Notes: generated by a model not told the origin, from the letters alone. DNA of 64,000 nt from Eonycteris spelaea (GCA_003508835.1 PUFA01000081.1:5890001-5954000), one strand, 5' to 3'; positions 1-11,400 are shown, counted from the first letter of the stretch. Made by a program: numbers and translations.

Positions 1-299
1 ACTTATACCCAGGACAACCATATTTGAGATACACAAGAAGTAAGAGTGGAACGGAAAAAAAGAGAACAGGGAGGAGAAAAGATATTTTGAGGGGAAATGA
101 CTGGTTTTAAAAGATGAAAAGTTCAGATACAGAAGGGCATTCCAACCAACAAGAAGGACAGGTGCAGAGGCGCACAGGCACAGAGCATGAAAAGTTCACA
201 GGATGGCAAAGTTCTGGTGTGCCTGGGGCACTGGGGAATTTGGGGGAACTCGATATGGCACAAGAGGAGAATGGACGGATAGGTGGGAGCCAGAAATGG
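1..299. other. Unassigned non-coding sequence
   Basis: Purine-rich sequence with no repeat family I recognise. The short open frames on both strands lack family resemblance and splice context. Confidence 0.4.
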
Positions 300-578
300 T
301 GCCAATGAGCACTTGACATGTGGCTGGTTTGACTGAGATGTGCTACACACCTAAAATACATGGCAGACTTTGAAGACTGAGTAGGAACAAAAATAGCAGA
401 ATATCTCATTAATATTTTTATATTGCTTTCCTGTTGAAATGATATTTGAATATATAAAGCTAGATAAAATATACTATTAACATCAATTTCACCTACTTAT
501 TTTTATGATTTTAACGTGGCTAACTAGAAAATTTAAGATAGCATCTGTGGCTGCATTGATTCTCCACTGGACAGGGTA
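300..578 (+). mobile_element. hAT-like non-autonomous DNA transposon
   Basis: The stretch from GAGCACTTGACATGTGGC to CTCCACTGGACAGGG follows a common mammalian hAT-type (MER-class) element: a 'gagatgtgctgtaagtgtaaaatac' type start, an AT-rich middle ('atctcattaat'), and an 'aatgtggctactagaaaattt' type end. The copy at 48447-48777 belongs to the same family in the same orientation. Family membership is clear by eye; the exact Repbase name is not. Confidence 0.65.
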
Positions 579-1407
579 TAGCTCATTCAAGCATGAGGGC
601 ATCGAGTGCCATCATTAGGGGCCTGAGGCTCATCTTGTAACAAGACTGGGTCAACAGAAGTTTGCAGCAGAAGAACAATTAGATATGCTGTGAGTTTAGA
701 AACACCCTTTGGCACTTGTAGATGAGAGGGATAATGCTGTGGTTTGGCAGAGCACCCTGGGGGCCATTACATTTTCCTAAATCGGAAATGTTTAGGCCCA
801 AACAGCAGAGAAGGGAAATTTGGAAGAGCTATTTAGGAGAGGAGAAAACACAGACAGATCAAATTCAGATTATTGCACTGCAAAAAGATGCATGATCCAG
901 TTACAGTCTTTCAAGCAAGTCACGTAATGAAATCTCCCTGGCTGACGTAGAACATAATGCTGAAAGGACAGTTTTCAGGGCACAGGAAAATACAGTGAGA
1001 ATACTTAAGTGAAAGACTTACTCCTGTTCCCGTGTTAAGGATCCAAGAGAAAAATCCAATTCCATTAGACCCTAGACAGCAATACCCACAGTGTGCTCTT
1101 TTAAACCTTCCTGTAAGGCTGCTGATAGGAAAGGCCGTTACCATGGAAACAGGCCCCGCCGGGAAGCAGTGTGGGGCAAACACAGACAGTCTCACGGCCT
1201 GCTGTGTCCACAGAGCCGACCAGTTGGTAAATATTACACCAGGCACATACCAGAGACGCTAAGCAAACAGTAAATCATCCCCGATGTTGTGCTGGCAGAG
1301 TTCCACAAGGAAATATTAAACTTGGAAATTGTGTGGCTTGCTTCTCATATTACAAGGACCATCTCCCAATACAACAGGGCTGACGATGGGCATCTCAACA
1401 TTTGCTG
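579..1407. other. Unique-looking sequence with an RFX X-box
   Basis: No interspersed repeat is recognised here. Around 1110-1240 the sequence is more GC-rich than its surroundings and contains a perfect X-box at 1137-1150. It could be a conserved non-coding element, but there is no direct evidence of function. Confidence 0.4.
1137..1150. promoter_or_regulatory. RFX X-box motif
   Basis: GTTACCATGGAAAC fits the X-box consensus GTHNYY-AT-RRNAAC bound by RFX factors, with both half-sites intact. It is about 51 kb upstream of the LMCD1 promoter and not inside a recognised repeat. Occupancy is inference. Confidence 0.4.
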
Positions 1408-1409
1408 TA

Positions 1410-1779
1410 CAGCTGAACTTTGAACAACACAGTTTGAACTGCACAGGTCTACTTACATATAATTTTTTTCTAATAAATACTGTGGGCCCTTCTTATCCCA
1501 GGGTTTCAAATCTGCAGGTTTCACATCCATGGCTTCGCATCCATGGGTTTTGCATCCACAGATTCAACCTACCACCAGACCAAAAACAATATTTTTGCAT
1601 TACCAAATGCAGTTTCCCAACCACATATTCCCAATCACGTATTGCAAATACTGTTTTTGTTTTGTGGTTGATTGAATCCAAAGGAGCAAAGAGCCAACTG
1701 TAGAGTCAAAATTACATCCAGATTTTTGACTGCATGGAGGTGGGCACTCCTCATCTCAGAGTTGTTCGAAGATCAACTG
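1410..1779. mobile_element. Tigger-family DNA transposon (short, non-autonomous)
   Basis: The ends are inverted repeats: CAGCTGAACTTTGAACAAC at the left matches the reverse complement of the right end (CAGTTGATCTTCGAACAAC). A TA dinucleotide flanks the element on both sides (1408-1409 and 1780-1781), the target duplication expected of Tigger/pogo elements. The interior has the 'gtgggcccttcttatc...gcatccatggg' pattern of Tigger/MER2-type copies and no transposase. At 370 bp it is an internally deleted copy. Confidence 0.85.
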
Positions 1780-1782
1780 TAG

Positions 1783-2265
1783 TTGGAAAAAGAAGTTATG
1801 GTACATAAAAACAATGGAATATTACTCAGCCATAAAAAATAAAATCCTACCATTTGCAATGACATGGATGGACCTAGAGGTTATTATGCTGAGCAAAATA
1901 AGTCAGACAAAAATAAATGCCATATGATTTCACTTACATGCAGAATCTCAAGAACAAAAATAACAAACTAAGCAGAAACAGACTCACAAATATAGAGGAC
2001 AATCTGGTGACAGCCAGAGGAGAGGGGTGTTGGGGGCCTGGAAGAAAATGGTGAAGGGTTAAAGAAGTATAAATTAGTAGTTGATAGATGGTCACAGGGA
2101 TGGGGAGCATAGCATAGGGAATGCAGTCAGCAGTAAGGTAATGGCTATGTGTAGAGACAGAGGGAAGAGAGTGTAATCAGGGGGATCATTTCATAAACTA
2201 TATAAATGTCCAATCAATGTGCTGTATACTGGAAACTAATAATAAAATAAAATGCTAAAAAATTC
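1783..2265 (+). mobile_element. L1 3' end (ORF2 tail plus 3' UTR)
   Basis: The sequence carries the typical L1 ORF2 C-terminal stretch ('atggaatattactcagccat', then 'acatggatggacctagag' and 'catatgatttcactta'), followed by a 3' UTR ending 'actggaaactaataataaaat'. The copy is 5' truncated and starts just after the Tigger. Its type resembles laurasiatherian L1s. Confidence 0.85.
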
Positions 2266-2299
2266 TTAATTTGATAAATATTTAAAGAATAAGTTAGTA

Positions 2300-2350
2300 C
2301 GAGATAAATATAGTTGGCATATAGCAGGTGCTTAATAAATGTTAGTTTCA
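2300..2350 (+). repeat. MIR fragment (3' tail)
   Basis: 'gcatatagcaggtgcttaat' is the MIR 3' end. Confidence 0.5.
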
Positions 2351-2744
2351 CTTCTCACTCCAGTATCTCCATACAATAGCATTTAGAACTAAAAATATTC
2401 TACATGTAGTCTGAACACCATATATAAGGAACTATCACCTCCCTCATTCTATGTACAATATTTCTGTTAAGTAAGCCTAAAGCTTCCTCAGTACCACCAT
2501 TGAATAAAACCAAAGTGATTTTTTTTACTTTTTATCTTTTACACCAGTAGCAGCTATGCTGCATCACCTGCATTCTTCTATTTTATTTTATTTTTTACCA
2601 ATGTAATTGATGATCCAAATGTAAGCTCTGGACTTGTCAACCATCCCAGTTCATCCCATTCTATTAGAATGAGGCCACAGGTCTAGTCTAGCAAGAGTAG
2701 AAAGCTGTCCTGTATTTTCAAAGAGCTTGCTATCTGCAGCACTG
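2351..2744. other. AT-rich unassigned sequence
   Basis: No gene or recognisable repeat; short T-rich and TTTTA runs near 2520-2590. Confidence 0.4.
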
Positions 2745-3300
2745 TTTTTCAAAACACGGTCTCCTGACATCCACCTCCCCTGCCCCAAATCAGAATTAAC
2801 AGTGGTGATGGATTAAAATGCAGGATGCCAGGACCCACCCTAGACTTACTGAATCAGAATATCTGGCAGTGGGGCCTAGAAACATGCATTTTTAGCTAAC
2901 TTCCCAGGTGATATTTATGCCCAATAAAATTGAAAATCAATTCTCTCTTCATTGCTTTTGCATTTCTTAAAGGGGTTTTTAGACCACCTGGATGCCTGTT
3001 AGAAACAGCATCACCCACATCTAAGGAATATTAATCTCTGGACTCAGAAACCAGCTTGTAGAACATCTCCAGGTGATTCTCACCCACTTAAAAGCTGAGA
3101 ACCACTGGCCTGACAAACTGTAAAGAGGTAGCCCTCAAACATGAATGCATAAAAGCCTGGAGAGCAGGAAAGCAGAGATTCCCGAGCCAACCTCCAGAGC
3201 CTGATGCAGAAGATCTAGGGAGGGACCAAAGAATTTATATTTCAAACTCCCAGGTGATCTGGATGCTGCTCTCCGCAGGTCACACTTTGAGTAGCACTAG
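2745..3300. mobile_element. Cluster of MER20/MER5-like hAT fragments
   Basis: Three neighbouring pieces look like hAT-Charlie non-autonomous elements: 2745-2940 ('cttactgaatcagaatatct', 'cttcccaggtgatatttatg'), 2965-3115 ('ctccaggtgattctcac', ending 'gagaaccactgg') and 3160-3300 ('ctcccaggtgatctggatg', ending 'cactttgagtagcact'). They are diverged, so subfamily and boundaries are uncertain. Confidence 0.6.
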
Positions 3301-3452
3301 AGTAAAACAGATGCTATTTTTTCTTTTAAAAATCATACCTATATGTAAAGAATCTATACAATTCCTGTTAAAATAAAAACACCCATACCTTTTTTTTCTC
3401 TGGTTGTTATGTCTTTTAAATCCCTTTTAATCTTAAAAAGTGAACACAATGG

Positions 3453-3481
3453 ATGTGTGTGTGTGTGTGTGTGTGTGTGTT
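3453..3481. repeat. (TG)n microsatellite
   Basis: A nearly pure GT/TG run of about 29 bp. Confidence 0.9.
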
Positions 3482-3499
3482 AAAATACGTATGTAAGTT

Positions 3500-5412
3500 T
3501 ACTGTTTTAAAGTAGTGAGTATTTACTGCATTCACGGTGTTGTGCAACTGTCGCTACTATCTGGTTCCAGAACTTTTTTTATTACCCCAACAGGAAATCC
3601 CATGCTCATTAAATAGACACTTTCCATTCCCACCTCCCATGAATCCCTGGTAACTACTAATTTCTTCTCTCTATATATTTTACCTATCCTGGACATTTCA
3701 TATAATGGAATCATATAATATTTGTCCTTTTGTGTCTGGCCGCTTTCACTTAGCAGAATATTTTCAAGACTCATCCATGTTGTTGTATGTATTTGTATTT
3801 CATTCCTTTTTTTCCCTTTTTTGGCTAAATAGTATTCCATTGCATGGATAGACCACATTTTGTTTATCCATTCATCAGTTCATGGATATTTAGGTTGTCT
3901 CTACCCTTTGGCTATGGTGAAAAATTACTATAAACATTCATGTATGGGCATACCTCATTTTTTTGACTGTCACAGACTCTCTCTCTCTCTCTATATATAT
4001 ATATATTTTTTTTTTAATTGAAGGTTGTGGCAACTCTGCACTGAGCAAATTGAAAAGCCCCTGGAAAGGATTCACATTCTAGATGCCATTAAGAACATTC
4101 CCAATTCATGGGAGAGGTCAAAACATCAACATTAGCAGGAGTTTGAAAAAAAGTTGATTCCAACTCTCATGGATGAATTTGAGTGGTTTAAGACTTCACT
4201 GCAGGAAGTAACTGCAGATGTGGAAACAGCAAGAGAACTAAAATTAGAAGTGGAACCTAAATAAGTGCCTAAATTGCTGCAATCTCACAATAAACTTTAA
4301 TGGATGAGGAGTTGTTTCTTATGGGTGAGCAAAGAAAATGGTTTCTTGAGATGCAATCTGCTCCAGGGAAGATGCTGTGAAGATTGTTGAACTGACAACA
4401 AAAGATTTAGAATACTACATAACGTGAGTTGATAAGGCAGCAGCAGGGTTTGATTGATTCCGATTTTGAACTACTGTGGGTAAAATGCTACCAAATAGTA
4501 TAGAATGCTACAGAGAAATTGTTCATGAAAGGAAGAGTCAATCAATGTGGCTGACCTCACTGCATTTTAAGAAATTGCCACAGCAACCCTAACCTTCAGC
4601 AGCCACCACCTCAATCAGTCACCAGCCATCAACATCAAGCCAAGATTCTCCACCAGCAAAAAGATTACTGCTCGGATAATGGTTAGCATTTTTTTTAATA
4701 AGTGCTTATTACATTTTAAGATATAATGCTATTTACACTTATTAGACTACAGTATAGTATAATATAGCCCTTATATGTGCTAGGAAACTAAAAAATTAAT
4801 ATGACTCGCTTTGTTACTATATCTGCTTTATCGTGGTGGTCTGCAACCAAACCTGCAATATTCCTGTATAAGTTTTGTCTGGATACATGTTATCAATGCT
4901 TTTAGATATATATCCAGGAATAAAATTGCCGGGTCATGTGTTTAACTTACATGATTGTGTTTAACTTACTGAGGAATGCCAAATTGTTTTCTACAGTGCT
5001 GCACCATTTTACATTCGAACAAGCAAAATGTATAAGAATTCCAATTTCTCTACACCTTTACTAATGCTTCTTATTTTCCTTTTTAATTTTTTTGTTTTGT
5101 TTTGTTTTTTGTTTTTGTTATGGCTAACCAAGTAGGCACAAACTATTATCTAATTATGGTTTTGATTTAGTATTTCCCTAATGACTAATGACATTGAGCA
5201 TCTTTTCATATCCTCTTTGACCATTTTTATATCTTCTTTTAAAGAAATATCTATTTAAGTCCTTTGCTCACATTTTTCAGTTGGGTTGTTTGTCTTTCTG
5301 TTGTTGAGTTGTAAAAGTTATTTATATATATTTTTGATACTAGATCCTTATCAGATACATGAGTACTAAATATTTTATCTCATCCTATGAGATGTCTTTT
5401 CACTCTTTGATA
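3500..5412 (-). mobile_element. Old L1 3' region, split by Tigger1
   Basis: Read on the - strand this is an old L1 (L1MB/L1MC-like) 3' segment. Plus-strand landmarks are 'gtgttgtgcaactgtcgcta', 'ctggacatttcatataatgg', 'tagtattccattgcatgg' and, past the insertion, 'aaattgccgggtcatgtg', 'atgactaatgacattgagca' and 'gggttgtttgtctttctgtt'. The left part ends at about 3944 and resumes at 4869 after a Tigger1 insertion. A 108-codon - strand open frame at 3532-3858 is decayed L1 ORF2-type sequence, not a gene. Confidence 0.85.
3945..4866 (+). mobile_element. Tigger1 DNA transposon, internally deleted, nested in L1
   Basis: The left end 'GGGCATACCTCATTTTTT' and right end 'CTGCAATATTCCTG' match Tigger1 termini. 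TA flanks both sides (3943-3944, 4867-4868), and removing the element restores continuous L1. Inside, the 5' terminal region jumps at about 4040 into the 3' part of the transposase gene ('ggaaaggattcacattct', 'gatgccattaagaacattc', 'gccacagcaaccctaacctt'), so the N-terminal two thirds of the pogo-like transposase are missing. The rest is degraded by stops. A CT/TA microsatellite (3977-4003) lies near the left end. Confidence 0.9.
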
Positions 5413-7414
5413 GGCCATACCATCTTGAAGATTAATTACATTCCAAGGCAGTGTCAGTAACAGAAGTTCATAATAGATGAGGGCTTGGAAACTGGGGCCC
5501 ATGGAGCTATAGCAGCTGTTCCCAGGCCTCATGGGAACTTGACAGTATTGGTAGGGACTTAAAGGACATTCGGTCCACTGCCCCAACACCAAGTATGCAC
5601 ATGCAAACACATACACACACATATGATGTCATTTTATGTCTAGGATGTTAAGAGCACTGACATACACCCATAGAGAGTTACCTGTTCTCAAAAGTCAAGA
5701 TGTAACACACCTACAGAGTTTAATGATTTCAAAGTTAGATTTTCAGCACTGGACAATCTTCCATTAAAATTCTGGGGTTATAGCTTGCAAAGAGAAAGTA
5801 AAATAGGTTCCCATTCAATGGGAATCTGGAATGAGTTCAATATTGGGCATTCCTTATACTTAAGTCCATATATATAGTTGTTATTTACTGGTGAAATGAG
5901 TTAGTAACCATAAGCAGGATCCTCAAAAGCAAATAACTACACAGGTCAAATAGGTAACATAAAATGTTGAACCCAAAGTACCGAAAAGCAACAAGACTAA
6001 ACTGTTTTTTGTACAACCAAGTACAACCCTGCCTTGCTATGCTGCTTCTTAAAACACTAAGCAGAACAAATAAAATGGCAGGGTGAAACACTCCCAGGGG
6101 CTGTGATTGCTCTCACCCAAACCTCCAGTTTATGAGTCCTACTTAAATTTTTCCTTCCCTCATTTTGAAATAAATTAGCTTGGTACATGATCATCTGCAA
6201 TCCCAAAGCTGAACAAAACAAAGGGAAAATAATCTAGTATTGAATGAGAATCCGTTCTGTGTCTGGGGCTGGTCCATTTGCTAAATTCAAAGATGTAGAA
6301 GAGAGAAAAGGGAAGAATCAGAAAATGTAATGCTAAGATACCCAGCACAATGTTGTCAATATCCAGAAGCAATAATTCACTAAAAATTATTTGTTTGTTC
6401 ATACCTTACTTCCTTCTCCAAAATAGCTTGTAGAAGCCTACAACAAAGGGTATAACAAGGTAAGTAAAATAAATATAGGAATAGTATATCTAGACAAAAG
6501 AAAAGAGAGGAAACATGAGACATGATAATATAAATAACATAGAATCTATGAGAAGCACCACATTTCACTGTGAGCTCCCTGGCAGCCAGGAGAAAAAAAG
6601 GAAACACTACATAATTCTTAGTATCATGATTAGTGATTCTTTACAAATACTTTAAAAAGAAAAGAATTTTCCTAATGGCAAATTCCCATAAACATTGTCA
6701 AATGGTTAAAATGTAAACAGGAGTTTTGATAAGTTCTTCTGAAAACTGTCAATCTACCATTAATGCTTTCCCTTGATATTTTGCAGTAGAGCAGCCCATG
6801 CAAACACAGAAAACTACATGCTAGAGCTAAGAGAAGATGGCGTTTTAGGAGTCTTGTGGGAAGGACTTGGAGGGCTCACATGCTTAGCCACACACATCAG
6901 CCCTGATAGAGCCATCCTCAAAACTAAATGACAGTCTACACTACACATTTCTAGAAGTGGAACAATTCCAGAGTCTTAGATAGCTTTCCAGGAAAACAGA
7001 ATGGGTAGTCTCAAAGTCCAAAAGAGAAAAATTAACAATTCCTTTTTGGATAGGAAGAACTATATCTGAGACATAGGAAAGATAAGTCCATGGGGAAAAA
7101 AATCCAGATATATGTTTCCTAGTGAGATGATGTCTTCGGAAGCAAGAGATTGCAAAGCAAGAGGCTTTCCGCAAAGGGGATTGATGACTATTTTACTTAA
7201 CTAGTCCAACATACCTAGAGCAACAGGAAAATTGTCAAAAGAATGTATGCGAAGGTGGGAAAGAGGGAGAAGGTGGAGGGTTAGAAACCAGGAGACGTGA
7301 TCATGGTCAAGCAGAGCTCTCCACTCCATTCTGTGTCAGTTGATAGTTTTTTATTTCTTGGATTAGAATTACCAAATCATAAAAAAATTAACAGATTAAT
7401 CACTGTGTCCCTTA
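5413..7414. other. Unassigned intergenic sequence
   Basis: About 2 kb with no repeat family or exon I can name. The open frames here are short, lack family resemblance and sit in AT-rich DNA. Confidence 0.4.
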
Positions 7415-7690
7415 AGAGTCTTTCATCAAAGGAAACAAAAACTGATTCAGATTAACTTAAGCTGAGAAAAAATTTATTAAAGGATATGGGGTGACTCATA
7501 GAATCAGAGGGAAACTCCTAATCAAAGGAGATTTAAAAAAAAAAAAAAAGGCTCAGTCTCTTCAGGACACAGCATTCTTGATTAATCAGTCCCAACCATG
7601 TATGCCCTCGTGTCACTCGACAAGAGTGAAATTCCTGGGAGAGTCTGATTACTCCAGCTTGGGTCAAATGTCCATCCTGTAGCCAGAGGA
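7415..7690. repeat. Unassigned ancient interspersed repeat (family A)
   Basis: The stretch from 'aaaatttattaaaggatatg' to 'gagtctgattactccagctt' follows the same pattern as 15110-15415 and 15765-16085: a 'tttattgg/aagg' start and a C-rich middle, then 'ttggccag/ttgggtca' type ends. It is a mammalian-wide repeat pattern I recognise but cannot name. An A-run interrupts it near 7535. Confidence 0.45.
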
Positions 7691-7706
7691 AGGTAGGTCA
7701 TCTGAT

Positions 7707-7895
7707 CAGTGGTTCTCTATGGCGCAGGGGCAATTTTGCCCCCAGCAGACATTTGGCACTGTCAGGAGATATTTGGGGACATCAGTGGGTTGTCACAATT
7801 AGGGATACTAAGTATGCTAAGATGCACAGGGCAGCCTCTACAACAAAAAATCTTCCTGCCTCAAATGTCAATAGTGCCGAGGCTGAGAAACCCTG
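7707..7895 (+). mobile_element. MER5A (hAT-Charlie), full length
   Basis: The element runs from CAGTGGTTCTC to GAGAAACCCTG, is 189 bp long (the usual MER5A length) and contains 'ggcaattttgccccc', 'acatttggca' and 'tgtcaatagtgccgaggctg'. It is a non-autonomous element with no coding content. Confidence 0.92.
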
Positions 7896-7909
7896 AGCCC
7901 AACTGACTG

Positions 7910-8385
7910 GCCCAAAAGGGATGCACAAAGGACATTTCCTCAAGTTGAAGTGTATAGAGGACACATCCAATGTCTGCTCTGCCCAGATTCCCTTGAATCC
8001 CTTTGGCTGTTTCTCTTTTCCCCTGCCCCGGCTTTTTTCTACTAGTCTCCATTTGCAACTTTCTTCAAAGGGTGTTCCTTGGGCTGCTGGAGACACTTGC
8101 AAACTCAGAAAGCTGGGATTGCCTGAAAGTTTACATCTCTTATGGGCAACCCTACATTGGGCAGTGGGGGCTCTCTTGCCTCAAGTCAGGTGCAGTTTAC
8201 ACTCCAGAGGTCCCACAAGATTAGATTGAGGCTGGACGTCTCTTGCTCAGCATCTCCTCTTGTCCCAAGCCTACTTCCCCACTACCTTATCAGGTTCTCC
8301 TGAAACATTTCCTTAATAAATCATTTGTACCTAAATCTCCTCTCAGGGTCTGTTTTTGGAGAACCCAGAAATGACAGAAGACCAC
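7910..8385 (+). repeat. LTR-like or unclassified repeat with a 3' polyadenylation motif
   Basis: The 3' part ('ccttaataaatcatttgtac', then 'ctcagggtctgtttttggag' and 'aacccagaaatgacag') matches a common mammalian LTR-like 3' end. The same kind of end occurs at 11040-11090. Family name and 5' boundary are uncertain. Confidence 0.45.
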
Positions 8386-8424
8386 CATAACACATCCAAA
8401 GTTTCCAGCTCTCCCCTCACTGCA

Positions 8425-8640
8425 TGATAGGTTCCAGGGGTTAAGTGCACAAGGTTTAAAGTCAAACCTGGGTTTGAACCCTGGTTTTGTCACTGAGTGA
8501 CTTTGAATGAATCATTTCCTCAGTTTTTCCCTTTGTATCTATAAAATGAGCATAATGTTAGGACTTATTTCACAGCATTTATTCCAACGTGCAGTCCTTT
8601 ATGGATACTCATCGAATACAGATGCTATGATTACTAATAA
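8425..8640 (+). repeat. MIR
   Basis: 'gggttaagtgcacaagg', 'cctgggtttgaaccctggtt' and 'tcctcagtttttcc' mark a MIR in sense orientation. Confidence 0.8.
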
Positions 8641-8817
8641 TTAAATAAAGTCTTTTATTCACAGAGCAATGAAATCTATTCCTATAAATTAATTAGAGCT
8701 GAATGAATTAAGCTTTCTATGTAATTCCAGAAAGTAGGGACTTACAGGAAGGTGAGTGAAACACTTAAAATTTATGAAGCAATAAGTACTTTCACCTCAT
8801 TGTATTTTTTTTTAAGT

Positions 8818-9625
8818 ACAACTGTCAGAATGGCTACCATCAATAAATCAACAAATAAGTGCTGGCAAGAATGTGGAAAAAAGGAAACCCTTGTACACTG
8901 TTGGTGGGGTTATAAATTGGTGCAGCCACAATGGAAAACAGAATGGGGGGTCCTCAAAAAAAAAAAAACAGGACTACCTTATGATCTAGCAATCCTGGGT
9001 ATTTATGCAAAAAGATACAAAACACTAATTTGGAAAAACATGTGCATCCCTATGTCCATTACAGCATTATTTACAATAGGCAAGATACTGAAGCAACATA
9101 AGTGTCCCTGGATAGATGATTAAATAAAGAGGTGGTACATACATACAATGGAATATTACTCAGCCATATAAAAGAGTGAAATCCATTTGTGACAACATGG
9201 ATGGACCTAGAGGGTATTACACTAAGTGAAATAATTCAGACAGAGAAAAACAAGTACCATATAATTTCACTTATTTGTGGAATCTAAAAAGCAAAATAAA
9301 TGAACAAATAAAACGGAAACAAACTCATAGATACAGTGAAAAAAAAAAACCCCCGATCGTTGCCAGATAAAAAGGTTGTTGGGGTGCTGTGTGAAAAGAT
9401 AAAAGAATTAAGAAGTACAAATTGGTAGTTACAAAACAGTCATGGGGGTGTAAAGTACAGCATAGGGTAGATGGTTGATAATATAGTAATAACTATGTAT
9501 GGTGCCAGGTGGACACTAGACTTACTGGGGGGATCATTTTGTAAGTTATATAAAATCTAACCATAATGCTGTCACCTGAAACGAATATAACATTAAATAC
9601 CAACTGTAATTTAAAAATTTTTAAA
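8818..9625 (+). mobile_element. L1 3' end (ORF2 C-terminus plus 3' UTR)
   Basis: The copy starts inside ORF2 ('gtcagaatggctaccatcaa', 'cttgtacactgttggtggg') and continues through 'caatggaatattactcagcc' and 'tttcacttatttgtggaatc' into a 3' UTR ending 'cacctgaaacgaatataac'. It is 5' truncated. An open frame of about 120 codons is a remnant of ORF2, interrupted by an A-run at 8958-8969. It is better preserved than the L1 at 3500-5412 and so younger. The 3' UTR type resembles laurasiatherian (bat-like) L1s. Confidence 0.9.
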
Positions 9626-9675
9626 TGTTTTTAAAGTACAGGATAATCTTTTGAAAATCAATAATAGTTTTTTAA

Positions 9676-9800
9676 AAAGGAGAGAGAATTCGAAAAGAAA
9701 GAGAGAAAGGAAGGAAAGGAGAGAGGAAGGGGGAAAGGAAGGAGGGAGGAGGGAGGAAAAAAGAAAGAAGGAGGGAGGGAAAGAAGATGGAAGGAAAGGT
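9676..9800. repeat. GA-rich (GGAA/GGGA)n low-complexity tract
   Basis: An almost pure purine strand of about 125 bp just after the L1 end. It may have grown from an A-rich tail. Confidence 0.85.
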
Positions 9801-10489
9801 CTCTGAATCTAGGTTGGTAAGTAGCAGCAGCCAGGAAGTGCCTCAGCCTAGATGGAATTCTGGTGGGGGTTGCATGCCTTTGTTATCTAGAATTACATCT
9901 TCATAAGCAGAAGCAGAGACTTACGGCTCCAACACACTTTCATATCATTAATAACAGGTTGACACTTTCTAATCATTACCAGTACATATAGGCTCAAGCA
10001 TTAGATCATCCTTGTGGATGGCTGGAGAAGCAGCCAGTTCATCCAAGCAGGAGGAGAGCACTAGGTGGAGGGAGAATAGTGATGTTTAATCACAGAAAAC
10101 CAAAGTGTAGACCCCTGGGGAGCTGAAAGTTCCTTGTAGAAATTGGAGTAGCTGAAGTGCAAAGTTTAGATGAATGCCTTTGAATGAAATAGAAGACTAG
10201 TCTGCTGATAAAAAATTAAATGTTTGAAAGTAGCAGAGATGAGCAAAGGAGAGTAAGCAATCTTCAGATGTGCAAACAAAGCTGTTGAGTGGATTGAACT
10301 CAAACAAAGGGTATTAAGAGAAACCTGGCATAGGCGCAGAAAACCGGTCAAGGCAGGAAGAGAAGAGTTTAAACAATTCGTGTTTCTCTGCCTTCTCTGC
10401 TGCTTGACTGGTAATAACATAAAGGGTTCTCAGCAAGGTTAAGGGATTGCATTCTTCTAAGGCTATGAAGCTGTCTGATACAGAAGCCA
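9801..10489. other. Unassigned intergenic sequence
   Basis: No gene and no repeat I can name. Confidence 0.35.
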
Positions 10490-10560
10490 CTGACCACGTG
10501 TGGCTATTTAAATTATTTTAAATAATATAAAATTTAAAATTTAGTTCTTCAGTTGCACTG
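10490..10560. mobile_element. Fragment of a hAT-like DNA element
   Basis: 'gaccacgtgtggctattt' followed by an AAATTTAAAATTT-like run and 'cttcagttgcac' matches a recurrent mammalian MER-type DNA element end. Only about 70 bp remain. Confidence 0.5.
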
Positions 10561-10700
10561 GGTTCTAATTCTAGTTCGGTGACTTGCATAGGCAAGTCAC
10601 ATCCCTCCCTGACCTCAATATCCCTACTGGTCAATACAGGGGGCTGACAGGAAAGTCTGCAGGATCTCTTCCAACTCCAGTTTTCTCTGTCCTGCAGTCT
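10560..10700 (+). repeat. MIR fragment
   Basis: 'ggttctaattctagttc', 'ggcaagtcac' and 'ctcttccaactcc' follow a MIR with a diverged centre. Confidence 0.55.
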
Positions 10701-10799
10701 GTCTTAGAAAACAACTCAAGAGGAACCACCTTTAAAGTGATCAATAGAGCATGCACATTTAAACAGTCAAAAGCCAGGTGCATGCGCCTGCAGTCCTGG

Positions 10800-11095
10800 A
10801 GCTGTCCCACCCAAGGTCACAGTCTTTCTGGGAGGAGCTTGTGACTGAGTGAGGTGGGGTTTAAAGGCCTGGTAATTTCTACACCACATGGGACACCTCC
10901 AACAGCTAGTACTGGGTCCTGAGCCCCACCTGGGTTGAGGGGGCCTTATAGGGCCTGCAGAGCAGTTCAGCCTCTCCCTCTGCCCAATCCCACTTCCTCC
11001 CCATCTGTCACTGGTATTGGCCCCTAACAAACTTCATGTTGCACCAATAAACATTTCAGGGACTGCTGACAGAAAACCTACTCTGTATCACCATG
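10800..11095 (+). repeat. LTR-like or unclassified repeat 3' end
   Basis: It ends 'caccaataaacatttcaggg' followed by 'gactgctgacagaaaacc', the same kind of 3' end as 7910-8385, with a C-rich run before it. Family name uncertain. Confidence 0.4.
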
Positions 11096-11164
11096 GGCTA
11101 TTGGAGTGGCTTGGCGAAGCTGGACAAGCAGAATGAGTGAATTCTGTGAGGGTTTCATAGGATA

Positions 11165-11400
11165 ATAACAGTTAATAGCTATTGTAACAGCTAACAATTA
11201 CCGGGCACTTGCCATGTGCCAGGCATCACACATGTTAGCTCATTTTGCTCATCACAACCCAGTAATTTAGGTGCAGTTATGATAGATAAGGAAAACTAAA
11301 GACAGAAAAACAAGCCAAATCCCACAGCTAGTACAAAACACAAGCAGGACCCAAGGCCAGGCAATGTGGCTCCAGCGTCTGTCCTTAACTACCCAGTTGA
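11165..11400 (-). repeat. MIR (antisense)
   Basis: 'gggcacttgccatgtgccag', 'gttagctcatt' and 'cccacagctagt' are the reverse complement of MIR. Confidence 0.8.

Noticed and set aside
3532..3858. 108-codon minus-strand frame with L1 ORF2-like sequence
   Set aside because: Decayed 3' end of an old L1, not a host gene.
5405..5430. 5S rRNA-derived SINE start ('ggccataccatcttgaag')
   Set aside because: Similarity to the 5S 5' end ends after about 18 bases, and no internal promoter boxes follow.
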